Origin: Gemmatimonadota bacterium
GTDB taxonomy: Bacteria > Gemmatimonadota > Gemmatimonadetes > Gemmatimonadales > GWC2-71-9
Reading direction: 5' to 3'
Assembly: GCA_016713785.1 (NCBI GenBank)
Contig: JADJOM010000002.1
Span: 434,001-498,000 of the forward strand
DNA length: 64,000 bases
Shown here one piece after another: positions 38,623 to 47,243 of this stretch. The notes below the pieces were generated by a model that made no database searches, was not told the DNA's origin, and worked only from the letters and a program-made list of their open reading frames with translations. Within the stretch, counting starts at the first letter, position 1. Each line of letters opens with the position of its first letter. Both the position numbers and the translations under genes were made by a program.

Positions 38623-40268
38623 GATCCTCGCTGCTGCTCGCCCTGGCGCTCGGCGCCGCGGCGCCGTCGCTCCCCGCCCAGGTGACCGACGCCCGGCTGC
38701 GCGCCGCGCGGCGCGAGCCCGCCAACTGGCTCACCTATTCCGGCGACCTCGGCGGCCAGCGCTACAGCCCGCTGGCCCAGGTCACCACCGCCAACGTGGC
38801 GGCGCTGCGCCCGGCCTGGATCTACCAGGCCGCCATGCCCGGCACCCTGCAGACCAGCCCGCTGGTGGTCGACGGCGTGATGTACCTGACCGAGTTCCAG
38901 GGCCACGTGGTGGCGCTCGACGCGCGCAGCGGCCGCGTGCTGTGGCGCTACCAGCAGGCCATCCCGCCCGGGCTCCTCGCGCTCGGCTTCGCGCCCACCA
39001 ACCGCGGCGTGGCGGTGCTCGACTCCACCGTGTTCGTGGGCAGCCCCGACGCGCGGCTCATCGCGCTCGACGCCCGCTCCGGCGCGGTGCGATGGACGGT
39101 GCCGGTGGCGGACAACGCGCTCGGCTACGCCATCACCGGCGCGCCGCTCGCCGTGGACGGGCTGGTGCTCACCGGGGTGAGCGGGGCCGAGGCGGGGATC
39201 CGCGGCTTCGTGGACGCGTACGACGCGCGCACCGGCGAGCGCCGCTGGCGCTTCCATACCATCCCCGGCGCGGGCGAGCCGGGCGTGGAGACGTGGGGCG
39301 GGGAGTCGTGGAAGACCGGTGGCGGGTCCACCTGGGTCACCGGCAGCTACGACCCGGCGCTGGGCCTGCTCTACTGGGGCGTGGGCAACCCGGGCCCGCT
39401 GTGGAACGGCGACGACCGCCCCGGCGACAACCTCTACACCTGTTCCCTGGTGGCGCTCGACCTCCGGACCGGCACCCTGCGCTGGCATTTCCAGTTCACG
39501 CCGCACGACACCCACGACTGGGACGCCGCGCAGGTCCCGGTGCTCTTCGAGGGCACCGTGGCGGGGCGGGCGCGGCCGCTGGTGGCGATGGCCAATCGCA
39601 ACGGCTTCTACTACGTGCTCGACCGCGCCACCGGCGAGTTCCTCGCGGGGACCCCCTACATCCGGCAGGAGTGGGCGGAGGGGCTCGACGCCGCGGGGCG
39701 GCCGATCGTGCGTCCGGGCAGCGAGCCGACCGACACGGGGACCAGCCTCGCGCCCAACCTGCACGGGGCCAGCAACTGGTACAGCCCGAGCTACAGCCCC
39801 CGGGCGGGGCTGTTCTACGTGGCGGCGCGGCAGATGGGGAGCCGGTACTACAAATATCCCGTCAGCTACACGCCGGGCCGCTACTTCCTGGGCGGCGGCG
39901 AGGCGGAGTTCGGCGGCGACTCCGCCCAGGGCGCGGTCAAGGCGCTCGATCCCCTCACCGGGCGCGAGCGGTGGAGCTTCCCGCTGTTCTCGCCGCCATG
40001 GGCCGGGCTGCTCTCCACCGCCGGTGGGCTGCTGTTCGGGGGGACCAACGAGGGGGTGTTCTTTGCCCTGAGCGCCCGCACCGGGCGCCCGCTGTGGCAC
40101 TTCCAGACCGGCGCCATGGTCAATGCCAACCCCATCAGCTACGCCGTCGGCGGGCGGCAGTACGTGGCCGTGGCGGCGGGGAGCACCCTGCAGGTGTTCG
40201 CGCTGGCCACCGGGGCCGGCCGCGCGGCGCCGACCGACTCGACCCGCCCCGCGGTCCGGTTGCCGTGA
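38619..40268 (+). CDS. PQQ-dependent alcohol/polyol dehydrogenase, periplasmic
   Basis: The 549-residue protein has a Sec signal peptide and the eight-bladed propeller of quinoprotein dehydrogenases: SGDLGGQRYSPLAQ at the start, GVGNPGPLWNGDDRPGDNLY (with the Asn/Asp typical of the active site), HDTHDWDAAQ, ASNWYSPSYSPRAG and the C-terminal LWHFQTGAMVNANPISYA. It oxidises alcohols or sugars with PQQ and gives electrons to the preceding cytochrome. It lacks a fused haem domain, unlike type II enzymes. PQQ biosynthesis genes are not in the window, so the cofactor must come from elsewhere in the genome or from outside. Confidence 0.92.
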   Translation: MRSSLLLALALGAAAPSLPAQVTDARLRAARREPANWLTYSGDLGGQRYSPLAQVTTANVAALRPAWIYQAAMPGTLQTSPLVVDGVMYLTEFQGHVVALDARSGRVLWRYQQAIPPGLLALGFAPTNRGVAVLDSTVFVGSPDARLIALDARSGAVRWTVPVADNALGYAITGAPLAVDGLVLTGVSGAEAGIRGFVDAYDARTGERRWRFHTIPGAGEPGVETWGGESWKTGGGSTWVTGSYDPALGLLYWGVGNPGPLWNGDDRPGDNLYTCSLVALDLRTGTLRWHFQFTPHDTHDWDAAQVPVLFEGTVAGRARPLVAMANRNGFYYVLDRATGEFLAGTPYIRQEWAEGLDAAGRPIVRPGSEPTDTGTSLAPNLHGASNWYSPSYSPRAGLFYVAARQMGSRYYKYPVSYTPGRYFLGGGEAEFGGDSAQGAVKALDPLTGRERWSFPLFSPPWAGLLSTAGGLLFGGTNEGVFFALSARTGRPLWHFQTGAMVNANPISYAVGGRQYVAVAAGSTLQVFALATGAGRAAPTDSTRPAVRLP

Positions 40269-40299
40269 GCCCTCGCGGGCCCGCCCACCGTCTCCGGCC

Positions 40300-40893
40300 G
40301 TGACCGCACCCGGCCCGGCCAACCTCGAGGCCCTGTTCCGCCGTGCCGAAGGCACGGACCCCGCGGCGGCGGGGGAGATCTTCGCGCTGCTCTACGACGA
40401 GCTGCACCGCCTGGCGGAGCGCCAGCTCCGTCGGAGCGACCAGGCCTTGACCCTCGGCACCACCACGCTGGTGCACGAGGCCTACCTGAGCATGGCGGCC
40501 AGGAGCGGGGCCGACTTTCCCGACCGGGCGCGCTTCTTCGGGTACGCGGCCCGGGCCATGCGCGGGCTCATCATCGACTACGCCCGCCGCCGCTGCGCGG
40601 TGAAGCGCGGCCGGTTGCTGGAGATCACCCTGCAGGAGGAGGACGCCGCGAACCCGGCCGCCCTCGAGGCCACCACCGACCTGACGGCGCTGGGCGCGGC
40701 GCTCGAGGACCTGACCGGGCTCGACCCGGCGCTCGCGGAGCTGGTGGACCTGCACTACTTCGCCGGATTCGCGCTGGTGGAGATTGCGGAGCTGCGGGGG
40801 GTGGTGGAACGCACCGTCCAGCGCGACTGGCGCAAGGCGCGGTTGCTGCTGCACCGGAGCCTGGGCGAGGAGCCGCCGCCCGGCCCGGCCTAG
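40300..40893 (+). CDS. ECF sigma factor (X6/TIGR02999-type)
   Basis: The 197-residue protein has sigma region 2 (EIFALLYDELHRLAERQLRR, LVHEAYLSM, RAMRGLIIDYARRR) and region 4 (LHYFAGFALVEIAELRGVVERTVQRDWRKARLLLHRSL). It belongs to the acidobacterial-type ECF subfamily often encoded beside a PknB-TPR kinase, and probably initiates transcription from alternative promoters after phosphorylation by, or signals from, such a kinase. The GTG start at 40300 is inferred from the N-terminus. It lies 31 bases after the PQQ dehydrogenase stop on the same strand, so it may be expressed with that operon. Its end overlaps the kinase end by four bases. Confidence 0.87.
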   Translation: MTAPGPANLEALFRRAEGTDPAAAGEIFALLYDELHRLAERQLRRSDQALTLGTTTLVHEAYLSMAARSGADFPDRARFFGYAARAMRGLIIDYARRRCAVKRGRLLEITLQEEDAANPAALEATTDLTALGAALEDLTGLDPALAELVDLHYFAGFALVEIAELRGVVERTVQRDWRKARLLLHRSLGEEPPPGPA

Positions 40894-43550
40894 CTGGGGA
40901 GCATCGCGCGCCGGGCCAGCGCCCGGCGGGTGCGGGGATCGTCGGGTCCCGCCCCGCGGGAAAACCCGGCCACCGCGCGATCGAACGTGGCGCCGGCGAG
41001 GGTGGTGTCCCCCCGCGCCAGCGCGAGCAACGCTTCCACCAGCCGGACCTCCGCCACGGCCGCGCTCGCCGAGTCGGCGATCGGGTCCAGCAGGGCATTC
41101 GCTCCGGCCAGTCGCACCAGGTCTGCCGCCGCTTCCAACCGACCCTCCGCGATCCCCGCCTCCGCGGCCAGCAGCGCCACCGGCCTGAGCCGCGACTGCT
41201 TCCTCCCCTCGAAGTAGCCGTGCTGCCGGAGTACCGCGTCGAAGGCTGTCCACGCCGCACCGGGGTCTCCCGCCGCCAGCGCCAGCATGCCCCGGATGGT
41301 CCGGGGGTCGGGGAAGACGTCGTCGGTGTCCTGCGCGTGGGGGTATCGCGCCACGAGCCGCTCGAGCCGGTTCGCGGCGGCGCTGGCCTCCGCAACCCGG
41401 CCCACGGTGGCCGCGGCGCGACCCACGCCGAACAGCCCGCGGCCCTCCCAGTAGAGATTGGTGTCCGCCACCGCCTGCCGCACCACCTGGCGGAAGTACT
41501 TGAGCGCGGTGTCGGCCTGGCCGACCGTCAGCGCGATCTCGGCGTAGTGGATGAGCGGTTGCCAGTAGATCCGGCCGCTGGGGTCGCTCGCCGCGGCCTG
41601 GTCCAGCACCTGCCGCAACAGGGAATCTGCCGCGGCCGTCTCGCCCAGCTTGACCAGCGCCAGCGCGAGGTTGTGGCTGGCCATCGTGTGGTCCAGCGAA
41701 CTGCCCATCCCGGCCCGGGCCTGCCACTCCAGCACCCGGCGGAACACCGCCACCGCCTCCCGCGGCCGGTTACTCACGTCGAGCGCCGTCGCCAGGTCGT
41801 CCAGCAGGGCGAGGTACTCCGGTCCGCGAGTGTCGCCCAGGCTGTCGAGGATGAACAGGGCCCGGCGCGAGGTGGCGGTCCCGTCGGGCGCGTCCGTGGG
41901 GGCGCTGCCGGTAATGTGCGCCTCGACCTCGAGCGCCGCGCGCGCGCCGAGGCAACTCGCCTCCTGGCGTGGGTCCGGGCGGCGCTGCCGCAGGCTGTCG
42001 GCCTCGGCCAGCCGCCGCCACGCCTCGGAATACCTTCCTTCCATCCGCAGGTTGTCCACCTGCATGCAGTAGATCTCGGGCAGTTCCGTTACCCCGTAGC
42101 CGGCCGCGGCCAGGGACTCGGCCCGGGCGAGCAGCGCGCCGCGCTCCCGGGTCTCGCCCAGCCGCGCATAGGCGTTGGCCAGCAGCGGCAGCAGCGACCC
42201 CAGGGTGGCGGAGTCGTGGGCGAACTGGCGGGTCACCACGGCCCTGGCCGAGTCCACCATCTCGGCCACCGTGATGGGACGGTCGCCCACCTGCGACAGC
42301 AGCGACTCCTGGAACTCGACCTGCGCGTCCGACCGCCGCCGGGCCGCGACGGCCGCGTCGCGCTGGCGCCGCGCCTCCCGCATCTGCGCCACGGAGAAGG
42401 CAGTCGCGCCGAGCAGGCTGAGCACCATCACCCCGCCGGCCAGCACGCCGGCGCGGTTGCGACGGATGAAGCGCTCCATCCGGTACCCGAGTGACGGCGG
42501 TCGCGCCCCGATCGGTTCGTGGCCCAGGTAGCGCGCGAGGTCATCCGCGAAGGCCCCCACCGACAGGTACCGCTCCGCCGCAACCTTGCGGAGCGCCTTG
42601 GCCAGGATGGTGTCGAGGTCGCCCAGGCCGAGCCGGGGCGGCTCCACCTCGAGCAGCGCGGCGAGGCAGGCCGCCGGGGTCATCGCCTCCCCGGCGGTCG
42701 GGTGCCGGCCGGACAGCAGCTGGTAGAGGAGTACCCCGAGCGCGTAGACATCGACCGCGGTGGTGAGCGGCTCGTGGCGCACCTGCTCCGGCGCGGCGTA
42801 GTGCGGGGTGAAGGCGCCCCCCCCCTCCTGGGTGAGCGCGGCCCGGTCGCCCGGCTGGTCGTCGAGCAGCCGGGCGATGCCGAAGTCGAGCAGCTTCACC
42901 GTCCCCGCGGCGGTGACCAGGATGTTGGTGGGCTTGAGGTCGCGGTGCACGATCAGGGCGGCATGCGCGTGCCCCACGGCCGCGAGCACCTGCTGGAACA
43001 GCCGGACGCACGCCGGGATCGTCAGGCGGTGGGTGCGCACGTACTCGTCGATCGGCGCCCCGTCCACGTACTCGAGCACGAGGTAGGGCGTCCCGGAAGG
43101 TGTGACCCCCGCGTCGAGCAGGCGGGCGATGCCGGGGTGGGTGAGCCGGGCGAGCAGCGAACCCTCCCGGCGGAAGCGGGCCTGGCCCTCCGTGCCGTGC
43201 AGGGCGAGGTGCAGCAGCTTCACCGCCGCCACGCCCTCGAATCGCCCATCCACCCGACGCGCCAGCCACACGCTGCCCATGCCGCCCTGTCCCAGCGGGT
43301 GCGTCAGCCGCCAGGGGCCGAGCTCGAGTCCCTCCAGCCCGGCCACGGTAGACGGCAGGAGGAATCCGTCCCGGTCGGCCGCGGACTCCCGCGAGATCAG
43401 CGCGTCGATCTCGGCCGCCAGCACCGGTGAACGCGCTGCCAGCCCGTGCAGCCACCGCGCCCGCTCGGCGGGGGGCAGGTCGAGGGCCTCATCCAGCAGT
43501 GGCTCGAGGGAAAGCCAGTGGTCCCGCGGCAGTTCCGCCATTGTGAGCAT
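40890..43550 (-). CDS. PknB-type Ser/Thr protein kinase with TPR sensor
   Basis: The 886-residue protein has an N-terminal 60-residue extension, the glycine loop LGQGGMGSVWLARR (near 83), the ATP-binding Lys in AAVKLL, catalytic VHRDLKPTN (His202, Asp204) and DFG (LLDFGIAR), one membrane helix near residue 380 (GVLAGGVMVLSLLGATAFSV), then TPR-like helices to the end. This is the standard form that pairs with ECF X6 sigma factors. The adjacent sigma gene converges on it, which supports a common regulatory unit. Alternative ATG three codons on (43541). Stop overlaps the sigma gene. Confidence 0.88.
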   Translation of the reverse strand: MLTMAELPRDHWLSLEPLLDEALDLPPAERARWLHGLAARSPVLAAEIDALISRESAADRDGFLLPSTVAGLEGLELGPWRLTHPLGQGGMGSVWLARRVDGRFEGVAAVKLLHLALHGTEGQARFRREGSLLARLTHPGIARLLDAGVTPSGTPYLVLEYVDGAPIDEYVRTHRLTIPACVRLFQQVLAAVGHAHAALIVHRDLKPTNILVTAAGTVKLLDFGIARLLDDQPGDRAALTQEGGGAFTPHYAAPEQVRHEPLTTAVDVYALGVLLYQLLSGRHPTAGEAMTPAACLAALLEVEPPRLGLGDLDTILAKALRKVAAERYLSVGAFADDLARYLGHEPIGARPPSLGYRMERFIRRNRAGVLAGGVMVLSLLGATAFSVAQMREARRQRDAAVAARRRSDAQVEFQESLLSQVGDRPITVAEMVDSARAVVTRQFAHDSATLGSLLPLLANAYARLGETRERGALLARAESLAAAGYGVTELPEIYCMQVDNLRMEGRYSEAWRRLAEADSLRQRRPDPRQEASCLGARAALEVEAHITGSAPTDAPDGTATSRRALFILDSLGDTRGPEYLALLDDLATALDVSNRPREAVAVFRRVLEWQARAGMGSSLDHTMASHNLALALVKLGETAAADSLLRQVLDQAAASDPSGRIYWQPLIHYAEIALTVGQADTALKYFRQVVRQAVADTNLYWEGRGLFGVGRAAATVGRVAEASAAANRLERLVARYPHAQDTDDVFPDPRTIRGMLALAAGDPGAAWTAFDAVLRQHGYFEGRKQSRLRPVALLAAEAGIAEGRLEAAADLVRLAGANALLDPIADSASAAVAEVRLVEALLALARGDTTLAGATFDRAVAGFSRGAGPDDPRTRRALARRAMLPS

Positions 43551-43771
43551 CTCCGGCCTCGAATGTCGTCCAGGACCCGGGGCGGCGATAGAGCCGGCCC
43601 TTCCTTCGTCGGATTCCGGTCCCCGTCACTGCTATCGGAAGCGGTGGCGACGAGCCGACAGCCGGGGCCCCGGCAGCCCATGTCGGGTCCGTCCGCGCCT
43701 TTCCGATCTGGAAGGTGGGCGGGTCTCCCGACCGGACCACCCGCCCCTTCCCCGGTACAAGGAGTCTTGCG

Positions 43772-45145
43772 ATGCAGAACAGGTACCTGTGCGGCATGGC
43801 CCTCGCCCTGGTGGCGGGCCTGTCCGCCTGCGACGATGCGGCGACGGCCCCTGATGCCGCCGCCCGGATCCGTCCCCCCGCGCCGGCGGTGTCCGATTCG
43901 TTCGTGGAGGCCGTGCGGCAGCTCGCCGCCGGTCGCGGGGTGACCTCGATGCCCGTGCCACCCAAGGTCCGTCCGGCGCTCTCCCGCCTGGGGCAGGCGC
44001 TCGCCTTCGACAAGGTGTTGAGCGGCAATCGCGACATCTCCTGCATGACCTGCCACCTGCCGCCGCTGGCCACCGGCGACGGGCGCAGCCTCTCGATCGG
44101 CCAGGGTGCCACCGGGGTCGGTGCCGCCCGGGTGCATCCCGAGGGGGCGTTCATTCCGCGCAACGCCCCGGCGCTCTTCAACCTGACGGCGATGCCCGCC
44201 CTGTTCTGGGACGGCCGGGTGGCGATGGATGCGGGCGGGCGGTTCCATACCCCGGCCGGGACCCAGCTCACCGCCGACATGACCCGGGTCTTCGAATTCG
44301 GCGCCGCCTCGGCCATCGGGCTCTTTCCGGTGCTCTCGCGCGAGGAGATGCGCGCGATCGACGGCAATGAGCTGGCCGGCATCCCCGACAGCGACAACCG
44401 TGCGGTGTGGCGCGCCCTCATGCGACGGCTGGGCGCCATTCCCGAGTACCGCCGCCTGTTCGAGGCGGCCTATCCCGGGACCCCCTTCGGGCGGATGACG
44501 TTCGCCCATGCGTCGAACGCGATCGGTGGCTTCTTCGTCGACCGGTTCTCCTTCGTCAACGCCCCCTGGGACCGGTTCCTCGCCGGGGACGATCACGCGC
44601 TCTCCGCGGAGCAGCTCGCCGGCGCGCAGGTCTTCCTCACCATCCGCTGCTCCCTGTGCCACAACGGGCCGGCGCTGACCGACAACCAGTTCCACAACGT
44701 GGCGCTGGCGCAGTTCGGGCCGGGGAAGGGGAACGGGGTCGACGGCCGGGATGACTTCGGACGGATGAACGTGACCGGGCTGGCGGCCGACCAGTACACC
44801 TTCCGTACCACACCGCTGCGCAACGTGGCGCTGACGGCGCCCTACGGCCATGACGGCGCCTTCCAGGACCTGCGGGCGTTCATCGATCACTACAGCGAGT
44901 CGGACCTCAAGCTCCGGAACTTCGACGTCGCCGGCCTCGAGCCGCTGCTGCAAGGATCGTTGGTGCTCAACTTCGACGCGGTGCTGGCGACTCGGGACAC
45001 CATCATCGACGGGGTGGTGCTGCCTTCCACGATCGTCGACCAGCTCACCACCTTCATGTCCGCGCTGACGGATCCCGCCGCGCTGGACCTCCGGCGGACG
45101 GTCCCGGTCCGGGTGCCCAGCGGCCTCCCGGTGGACGGCCGCTAG
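43772..45145 (+). CDS. Dihaem cytochrome c peroxidase/MauG-family lipoprotein
   Basis: The 457-residue protein starts at an ATG with AAGGAG seven bases upstream. A signal peptide with lipobox (VAGLSAC) precedes two haem sites: Cys91-His95 (CMTCHL) and Cys293-His297 (CSLCHN). Conserved elements include LFFDKVLSGN-like AFDKVLSGNRDISC, NAPALFNLTA, FWDGRVAMDAGG and FRTTPLRNVALTAPYGHDG. Members reduce hydrogen peroxide in the periplasm or, like MauG, modify proteins. The separation into haem halves and the distance between sites fit the family. It is an orphan gene next to the kinase. Confidence 0.9.
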   Translation: MQNRYLCGMALALVAGLSACDDAATAPDAAARIRPPAPAVSDSFVEAVRQLAAGRGVTSMPVPPKVRPALSRLGQALAFDKVLSGNRDISCMTCHLPPLATGDGRSLSIGQGATGVGAARVHPEGAFIPRNAPALFNLTAMPALFWDGRVAMDAGGRFHTPAGTQLTADMTRVFEFGAASAIGLFPVLSREEMRAIDGNELAGIPDSDNRAVWRALMRRLGAIPEYRRLFEAAYPGTPFGRMTFAHASNAIGGFFVDRFSFVNAPWDRFLAGDDHALSAEQLAGAQVFLTIRCSLCHNGPALTDNQFHNVALAQFGPGKGNGVDGRDDFGRMNVTGLAADQYTFRTTPLRNVALTAPYGHDGAFQDLRAFIDHYSESDLKLRNFDVAGLEPLLQGSLVLNFDAVLATRDTIIDGVVLPSTIVDQLTTFMSALTDPAALDLRRTVPVRVPSGLPVDGR

Positions 45146-45216
45146 GCCGCCCGCCGCAGGCCCGCGCCACGGCCCGACACCCCGTGGCCCGGGTTCGGCT
45201 ACGGGGGACGACAGGT

Positions 45217-45222
45217 TATCTT
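45217..45222 (+). promoter_or_regulatory. Possible -10 hexamer TATCTT
   Basis: TATCTT lies 77 bases upstream of the small gene at 45300, within a 154-base intergenic gap after the peroxidase. The -35 is not recognisable. Confidence 0.3.
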
Positions 45223-45299
45223 TCCTGCCGTCCCCCGCTGTTGCTGGCGCACCCTCTCCGGCGCCATCTCCGGCTCGCCGTCCCCGAACCGGAGCAGCC

Positions 45300-45617
45300 A
45301 TGCCCGCCTTCAAGCCTGACCAGCGCCATCTCGAGGTGCGTGGCCGGACTTTTCACTTCGTGTCGTACGAGGGCCGGCCCGCCAACGCCCACCGGGGGGA
45401 GGAAGAGCAGCCCCCGATGTGGTACATGATGGTGGCCGGGCGCCGCTTCGCCATGTTCCCCTGTGATCCCGCCCAGGATTCGGCGGCCATCGACCAGGCG
45501 CTTACCCGCTGGGCGGAGCAGCACGCCATGGGCACCGCGGCCGTTCCCGAGGCGGTCACGCCCTCCGCCAAGCCCGTCAGCTCCAAGCATCGCCGCACCT
45601 GGTGGGGCCCGAACTAG
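45300..45617 (+). CDS. Small protein of unknown function
   Basis: This 105-residue protein has no signal peptide and is rich in charged and aromatic residues (EVRGRTFHFVSYEG, PPMWYMMVAGRRFAMFP). The C-terminal tail is basic (KPVSSKHRRTWWGPN). CGGAGCAGCC precedes the ATG. I do not recognise the family. The base composition and codon use match the neighbours, so it is likely a real gene. Confidence 0.6.
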   Translation: MPAFKPDQRHLEVRGRTFHFVSYEGRPANAHRGEEEQPPMWYMMVAGRRFAMFPCDPAQDSAAIDQALTRWAEQHAMGTAAVPEAVTPSAKPVSSKHRRTWWGPN

Positions 45618-45690
45618 CCGGGCCCCGCCGCGCCGCACCCGCATCCGGCCGTTTCACTCCCCCGCGTCGGGGGCCACAGCAAGGACCTCA

Positions 45691-45879
45691 GTGCCCAGAC
45701 GGAATTTCGGTTTCGAGAAGCGCCAGAAGGAGATCGCCAAGAAGGAAAAGAAGCAGCTCAAGCTGCAGAAGCGCCTGGAGCGGTCGCAGGCGCCTGACGG
45801 CTCCGACCTGCCCGACGGGGAGCTGCCCATGGACGACGGGGCGGCGGACGAGACCCCCGGCACCGACTCCACCGACTGA
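45691..45879 (+). CDS. Small charged protein, basic head and acidic tail
   Basis: From a GTG preceded by AAGGA, this 62-residue protein starts PRRNFGFEKRQKEIAKKEKKQLKL, a strongly basic helix of the kind found in a widespread family of unnamed small proteins (PRRNFGFEKRQKE motif), and ends with an acidic tail (DGSDLPDGELPMDDGAADE). The two halves could fold together or bind nucleic acid. No function is known. A strong hairpin follows eight bases after the stop. Confidence 0.65.
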   Translation: MPRRNFGFEKRQKEIAKKEKKQLKLQKRLERSQAPDGSDLPDGELPMDDGAADETPGTDSTD

Positions 45880-45886
45880 CCCACCC

Positions 45887-45915
45887 GATCCCCCACCCCG
45901 CCGGGGTGGGGGATC
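45887..45915 (+). terminator. Perfect 13-bp hairpin
   Basis: GATCCCCCACCCC (45887-45899) and GGGGTGGGGGATC (45903-45915) are exact reverse complements separated by three bases. The stem is seven bases after the small charged protein stop. There is no T-run, so it is a candidate terminator or 3' stabiliser. Confidence 0.6.
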
Positions 45916-46092
45916 CGCAGCCGGCCGGTCGCATGCCCAGTGCACCCCGCCCCCGCGTGCCCCACCCGGCCGACCGTCCCCATCCTACGCCGGCATCCCC
46001 GGCCCGCCCCGCCCCGACGATGCCCACCCACCCGCCCGAGCGCCGATGAGCAGGGACCGATCGTACCACGTTGCCACCCTCGTCGCCGCCGG

Positions 46093-46560
46093 ATGACGAT
46101 CTGGATCGATGCCGACGCCGCGCCGCGCGAGGTCAAGGAGCTCGTCTTCCGTGCGGCGAAGCGCCTGGCGGTGCCCGCGGTGCTGGTGGCCAACCAGCGG
46201 CTGCAGCTCCCGCCGGGCAACCCGCAGGTGACGGCGGTGTGGGTGGATGGCGGCGCTGACGTGGCCGACCAGTACATCGCCGACCACGCCCTGGTCGGGG
46301 ACCTGGTCGTCACCCAGGATATCCCCCTCGCGGCGCTCCTGGTGCCGCGCGGCATCCCGGTGCTCGATCCGCGCGGCGAGGAACACACCATGGAGACCAT
46401 CGGCGAGCGGCTGTCGGTGCGGAACTTCATGGAGCAGGCGCGGACGGCGGGGATGGTCACCGGCGGTCCCGCGCCGTATGACGCCCGGGCGCGCCAGGCC
46501 TTCGCCGCCGCGCTCGACCGGGTGCTGACCCGGCTGCTCCGGGCCCGGCCGCCGGGCTGA
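46093..46560 (+). CDS. yaiI: YaiI/YqxD (UPF0178) family protein
   Basis: The 155-residue protein matches UPF0178: MTIWIDADAAPREVKELVFRAA, AVLVANQR, VDGGADVADQYIADHALVGDLVVTQDIPLAALLV, and EEHTMETIGERLSVRNFM. The conserved Asp cluster suggests a PIN-like nuclease fold with divalent metal, but no activity has been established. It ends three bases before the convergent Ogt gene stop. No SD precedes the ATG, which is chosen because the family motif begins immediately at it. Confidence 0.9.
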   Translation: MTIWIDADAAPREVKELVFRAAKRLAVPAVLVANQRLQLPPGNPQVTAVWVDGGADVADQYIADHALVGDLVVTQDIPLAALLVPRGIPVLDPRGEEHTMETIGERLSVRNFMEQARTAGMVTGGPAPYDARARQAFAAALDRVLTRLLRARPPG

Positions 46561-46563
46561 GGC

Positions 46564-47103
46564 TCAGTCGCCGAACAGCGAGAGGGCGTCGCTCAGCCGC
46601 GCGCCCTCGATGCCAAGCAGCCGGCGCTTGAGCACCGCGCCGCCGTGGGCGGAGAAGCCCACCATGGCGTTGCCGGCGCCGAGCACCCGGTGGCAGGGCA
46701 CCACGAGCGGCCAGGGGTTGTGGCCGAGGGCCTGGCCCACCGCGCGCGCCGAGCCCGGCGCGCCCAGCCGGGTGGCGATCTCGCCGTAGGTCAGCGTCTG
46801 GCCCGGCGCGATGCCTCGCGTCACTTCGTAGACCCGCTGGTGGAAGTGCGGCACGCCCTCCGGGTCGAGCGGGATCCACGAGAGATCGCGCCGGTCCCCG
46901 GCGAGGAGCGCGCAGAGGTCCGCGATGGCCTGGGCCATCTCCGCGGTCGGTGCCGCCTCGACCGCGCCCGGCGCCCGCCGCCGCAGCCGGTCCCGGGTGG
47001 CGGCCTCCGCGGCTTCGGGGAGCTGCACCGCGACCAGTCCGCGCGCATTCCACGCCAGGCCCGCGCGGCCGATGGCGGTCTCGAACAGGGTGTAGTGGGT
47101 CAT
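46564..47103 (-). CDS. ogt: Methylated-DNA-protein-cysteine S-methyltransferase (Ogt)
   Basis: The 179-residue protein has the full DNA-binding and active-site module: FHQRVYEVTRGIAPGQTLTYGEIATRLGAPGSARAVGQALGHNPWPLVVPCHRVLG, here seen as residues about 87-142, with the acceptor Cys137 in PCHR. It repairs O6-alkylguanine and O4-alkylthymine by a single suicide transfer. No Ada-type regulatory domain is fused. It is convergent with yaiI and divergent from the ParB-domain gene. Confidence 0.95.
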   Translation of the reverse strand: MTHYTLFETAIGRAGLAWNARGLVAVQLPEAAEAATRDRLRRRAPGAVEAAPTAEMAQAIADLCALLAGDRRDLSWIPLDPEGVPHFHQRVYEVTRGIAPGQTLTYGEIATRLGAPGSARAVGQALGHNPWPLVVPCHRVLGAGNAMVGFSAHGGAVLKRRLLGIEGARLSDALSLFGD

Positions 47104-47109
47104 GCCCTC

Positions 47110-47138
47110 TACATAGCGTGGCGCGCCCCGCTTCTCAA
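47110..47138 (-). promoter_or_regulatory. Promoter TTGAGA-17-TATGTA, leaderless
   Basis: On the minus strand TTGAGA (47133-47138) is five of six to the -35 consensus. A 17-base spacer leads to TATGTA (47110-47115), and six bases later comes the ogt ATG. This is the best sigma-70-like promoter in the window and gives a transcript starting at or beside the start codon. Confidence 0.6.
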
Positions 47139-47193
47139 CGGTCCTGAAACCGGCCCATGGCCGGGCGCGGCGCCGACCCCCAGATTCCGGACG

Positions 47194-47235
47194 GTTTCCC
47201 GTTTCCCGTTTCCCGTTTCCCGTTTCCCGTTTCCC
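47194..47235 (+). repeat. Six tandem GTTTCCC heptamers
   Basis: Seven-base units GTTTCCC are repeated six times without change (47194-47235), ending eight bases before the ATG of the ParB-domain gene. The block is in the divergent intergenic region with ogt. A related array of GCGGGAA units lies at 6894. Copy number could vary, with effect on transcription or translation. Confidence 0.85.
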
Positions 47236-47243
47236 CGACCCCC

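Noticed and set aside
47194..47235. CRISPR-like array
   Set aside because: The repeat unit is seven bases with no spacers, so it is a simple tandem repeat.
47157..47243. Upstream extension of the ParB-domain protein through the heptamer array
   Set aside because: It would add an FPFPVS repeat leader before a clear ATG and basic head; the heptamers are better seen as intergenic DNA.
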